From CALKAL01 sp051846895 (lineage in GTDB: Bacteria > Bacillota > Bacilli > Bacillales > Alkalibacillaceae), in NCBI GenBank assembly GCA_051846895.1, contig JBPYCQ010000017.1, forward strand, positions 1 through 51,919: a DNA stretch of 51,919 bases. Reading direction: 5' to 3'. Positions 50,681-51,919 of this stretch are shown in pieces. A program made the position numbers and the translations under genes. The notes beneath the pieces are model-generated. The model worked only from the letters and a program-made list of their open reading frames with translations, made no database searches and was not told the DNA's origin. Position 1 is the first letter of the stretch. The number at the start of each line of letters is the position of its first letter.

Positions 50681-51751
50681 CAAGTAAAAGATAACATAAA
50701 CTCACGTAAAGGAAAACACTTAACCTACGAAGAACGTGTAAAGATTGAAGGTTATAAAGAACTAGGATACTCAAATCGTAAGATTGCACTCATATTAGGT
50801 CGAGCAGCACAAACGATTAATAATGCGGTTAACCGTGGAACAGTGCGTACGATTAAGCAACGACAAGTTCATAACGACAAAGTATATGAATACGATCAAT
50901 ATAGCTATTCCGCTGATTCTGATTATCAAATTTATCTTCGGAACCGACAACACTGTGGACGAAGTCCAAAATGGTTACTGGATGATTCATTTACAAGCTG
51001 GGCAGACGAGAAGATGTTACATGAGGGTTGGTCACCAGATATGGTTGTGGGACGAGCGGTGAAAGAAAAACTCTTCCCGTCTGATCTTATCCCTTGTACA
51101 TCAACGCTTTATCATTGGATTGATCGCGGTATCATGAAAACAAAAAACATTGATTTGCTTGAAAAGGTTTCTCGTAAACCAAGAAATGATTCCCCAACTT
51201 ATCGAGAAAATCGCCGAGTACTCGGCCCGTCGATTAAAGACCGTCCAGAGAAAGTAGATACAAGAGAACAGTTTGGACATTGGGAAATCGACACATTAAT
51301 TGGTACAAAAACAAAAGATGACCCTGTATTATTAACGCTCGTAGAGCGAAAGACACGCTTCGAAATCATATTCAAGATTGATCAGAAGTCTCAAGATTAT
51401 GTTGATCAAGCCATGAAGCAGCTTTGTGAAAGAATAGGTAATCAAGCGAGCAGCTTGTTCAAATCAATCACGTCAGACAATGGTTCTGAATTCGCCGGCA
51501 TTTATGAAGCACTTACAGATATAACAGATGTTTACTTTGCTCGTCCCTATGCATCATATGAGCGTGGAACGAAAGAAAACCAACACAAGTTAATCCGTAG
51601 ATTCATTCCCAAAGGGAAACGCCTAGCTGATATATCAGCTAACACAATCAACCGAATCCAGCAATGGATTAATAACATACCACGTAAAATATTAAGTTAT
51701 CGTACAGCAAAGGAAGCCTTTTTGAAAGACCTACAATTACTGGCAGGCTGA
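50675..51751 (+). CDS. IS30-family transposase
   Basis: A 358-residue DDE transposase. N-terminal helix-turn-helix: HLTYEERVKIEGYKELGYSNRKIALIL. Catalytic residues: Asp in WEIDTLIG (about 208), Asp in TSDNGSEF (about 269), Glu in ERGTKENQHKLIRRF (about 304). Length and motifs are complete, so it should be active. Start: ATG 50675 after AGGAGTG, in a region that can fold on itself. Confidence 0.92.
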   Translation: MTQVKDNINSRKGKHLTYEERVKIEGYKELGYSNRKIALILGRAAQTINNAVNRGTVRTIKQRQVHNDKVYEYDQYSYSADSDYQIYLRNRQHCGRSPKWLLDDSFTSWADEKMLHEGWSPDMVVGRAVKEKLFPSDLIPCTSTLYHWIDRGIMKTKNIDLLEKVSRKPRNDSPTYRENRRVLGPSIKDRPEKVDTREQFGHWEIDTLIGTKTKDDPVLLTLVERKTRFEIIFKIDQKSQDYVDQAMKQLCERIGNQASSLFKSITSDNGSEFAGIYEALTDITDVYFARPYASYERGTKENQHKLIRRFIPKGKRLADISANTINRIQQWINNIPRKILSYRTAKEAFLKDLQLLAG

Positions 51752-51764
51752 ATCCGCGCCATGA

Positions 51765-51810
51765 AATGTTTATTAGTAGGAGGGGCTAGCCCCTCCTACT
51801 AATAAACATT
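51765..51810 (+). terminator. Perfect 23-bp palindrome ending the IS transcript
   Basis: A 23-bp arm (51765-51787) is followed directly by its exact inverse (51788-51810), with no loop and a G+C-rich centre (GGGGCTAGCCCC). It probably stops transcription out of the transposase gene in either direction, although there is no strong T run. Confidence 0.7.
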
Positions 51811-51919
51811 AACAAATACAACACCAAGGAGATAGGGCTATTAAAAGACCAAAAGTTTTGAGTGTAAATATAGCAAAATCACAAAAACCTAAGTGGCTAA
51901 CTTAAACTTGAAATTCAGA

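Larger units (their letters stand above)
50577..51903. mobile_element. IS30-family insertion sequence
   Basis: A transposase gene is flanked by AAGTTAGCCACT (50577-50588) and its exact inverse AGTGGCTAACTT (51892-51903). Weaker similarity continues inside (both ends hold a GCTATATT stretch). That gives an element of about 1.33 kb. The outer limits and any target duplication cannot be set with certainty, since the right flank runs only to the window end. Confidence 0.75.

Overview
The window looks like chromosome of a low-GC, endospore-forming Bacillaceae (Bacillota). The grounds are AT-rich DNA, strong AGGAGG-type ribosome binding sites, frequent GTG/TTG starts, intrinsic terminators after most units, and gene types familiar from that family (HemAT, RocB-like peptidase, DUF3231, ECF sigma/DUF4179 pair, narGHJI). 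No rRNA, tRNA or CRISPR array was found. The gene set suggests a facultative anaerobe that respires nitrate.

Layout. 1-5.1 kb: a 21-bp-period repeat array, a SIMPL-domain exported protein, a divergent FtsZ-like protein lacking the GTP-binding half, a PhoD-like phosphoesterase and a LytTR regulator. 5.2-9.3 kb: two closely related CoA-transferase/acetyl-CoA hydrolase genes around a GNAT gene broken by an in-frame TGA. 9.4-12.7 kb: an HMA metal-binding protein, a P1B-type ATPase and a Crp/FNR-type regulator; both metal genes have an FNR-type palindrome in promoter position. 12.8-20.1 kb: RocB-like peptidase, RlmD-type RNA methyltransferase, a self-inhibited Fic protein, a methyltransferase with an occluded ribosome binding site and a short leader ORF, aspartate dehydrogenase and Dus. 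20.1-22.2 kb: an ABC-F ATPase behind a transcription attenuator. 22.4-36.9 kb: accessory and house-keeping genes, including two ECF sigma modules, a Phd-Uma2 fusion, PdxK, a SWIM protein, Nudix, GNAT, a frameshifted GAF/HD-GYP phosphodiesterase and HemAT. 37.2-45.2 kb: narK (with an unusual C-terminal PAS domain) and narGHJI. 45.4-50.4 kb: hemerythrin, DUF3231, small proteins, and a three-gene unit of two DUF1538 membrane proteins with a double P-II protein. 50.6-51.9 kb: an IS30-family element.

The most unexpected feature is a set of four intergenic arrays (about 10-312, 6804-6941, 9732-9910, 45284-45394). Each has its own short core, but all share a 20-21 bp period (two helical turns). Three of the four begin just after the intrinsic terminator of a plus-strand gene. 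They are not CRISPR and not coding, and I know of no name for them. Other strong leads are the FtsZ half-protein that keeps the T7 catalytic loop, NarK-PAS, the local FNR-controlled metal locus, the P-II/DUF1538 unit and several leader-RNA switches.
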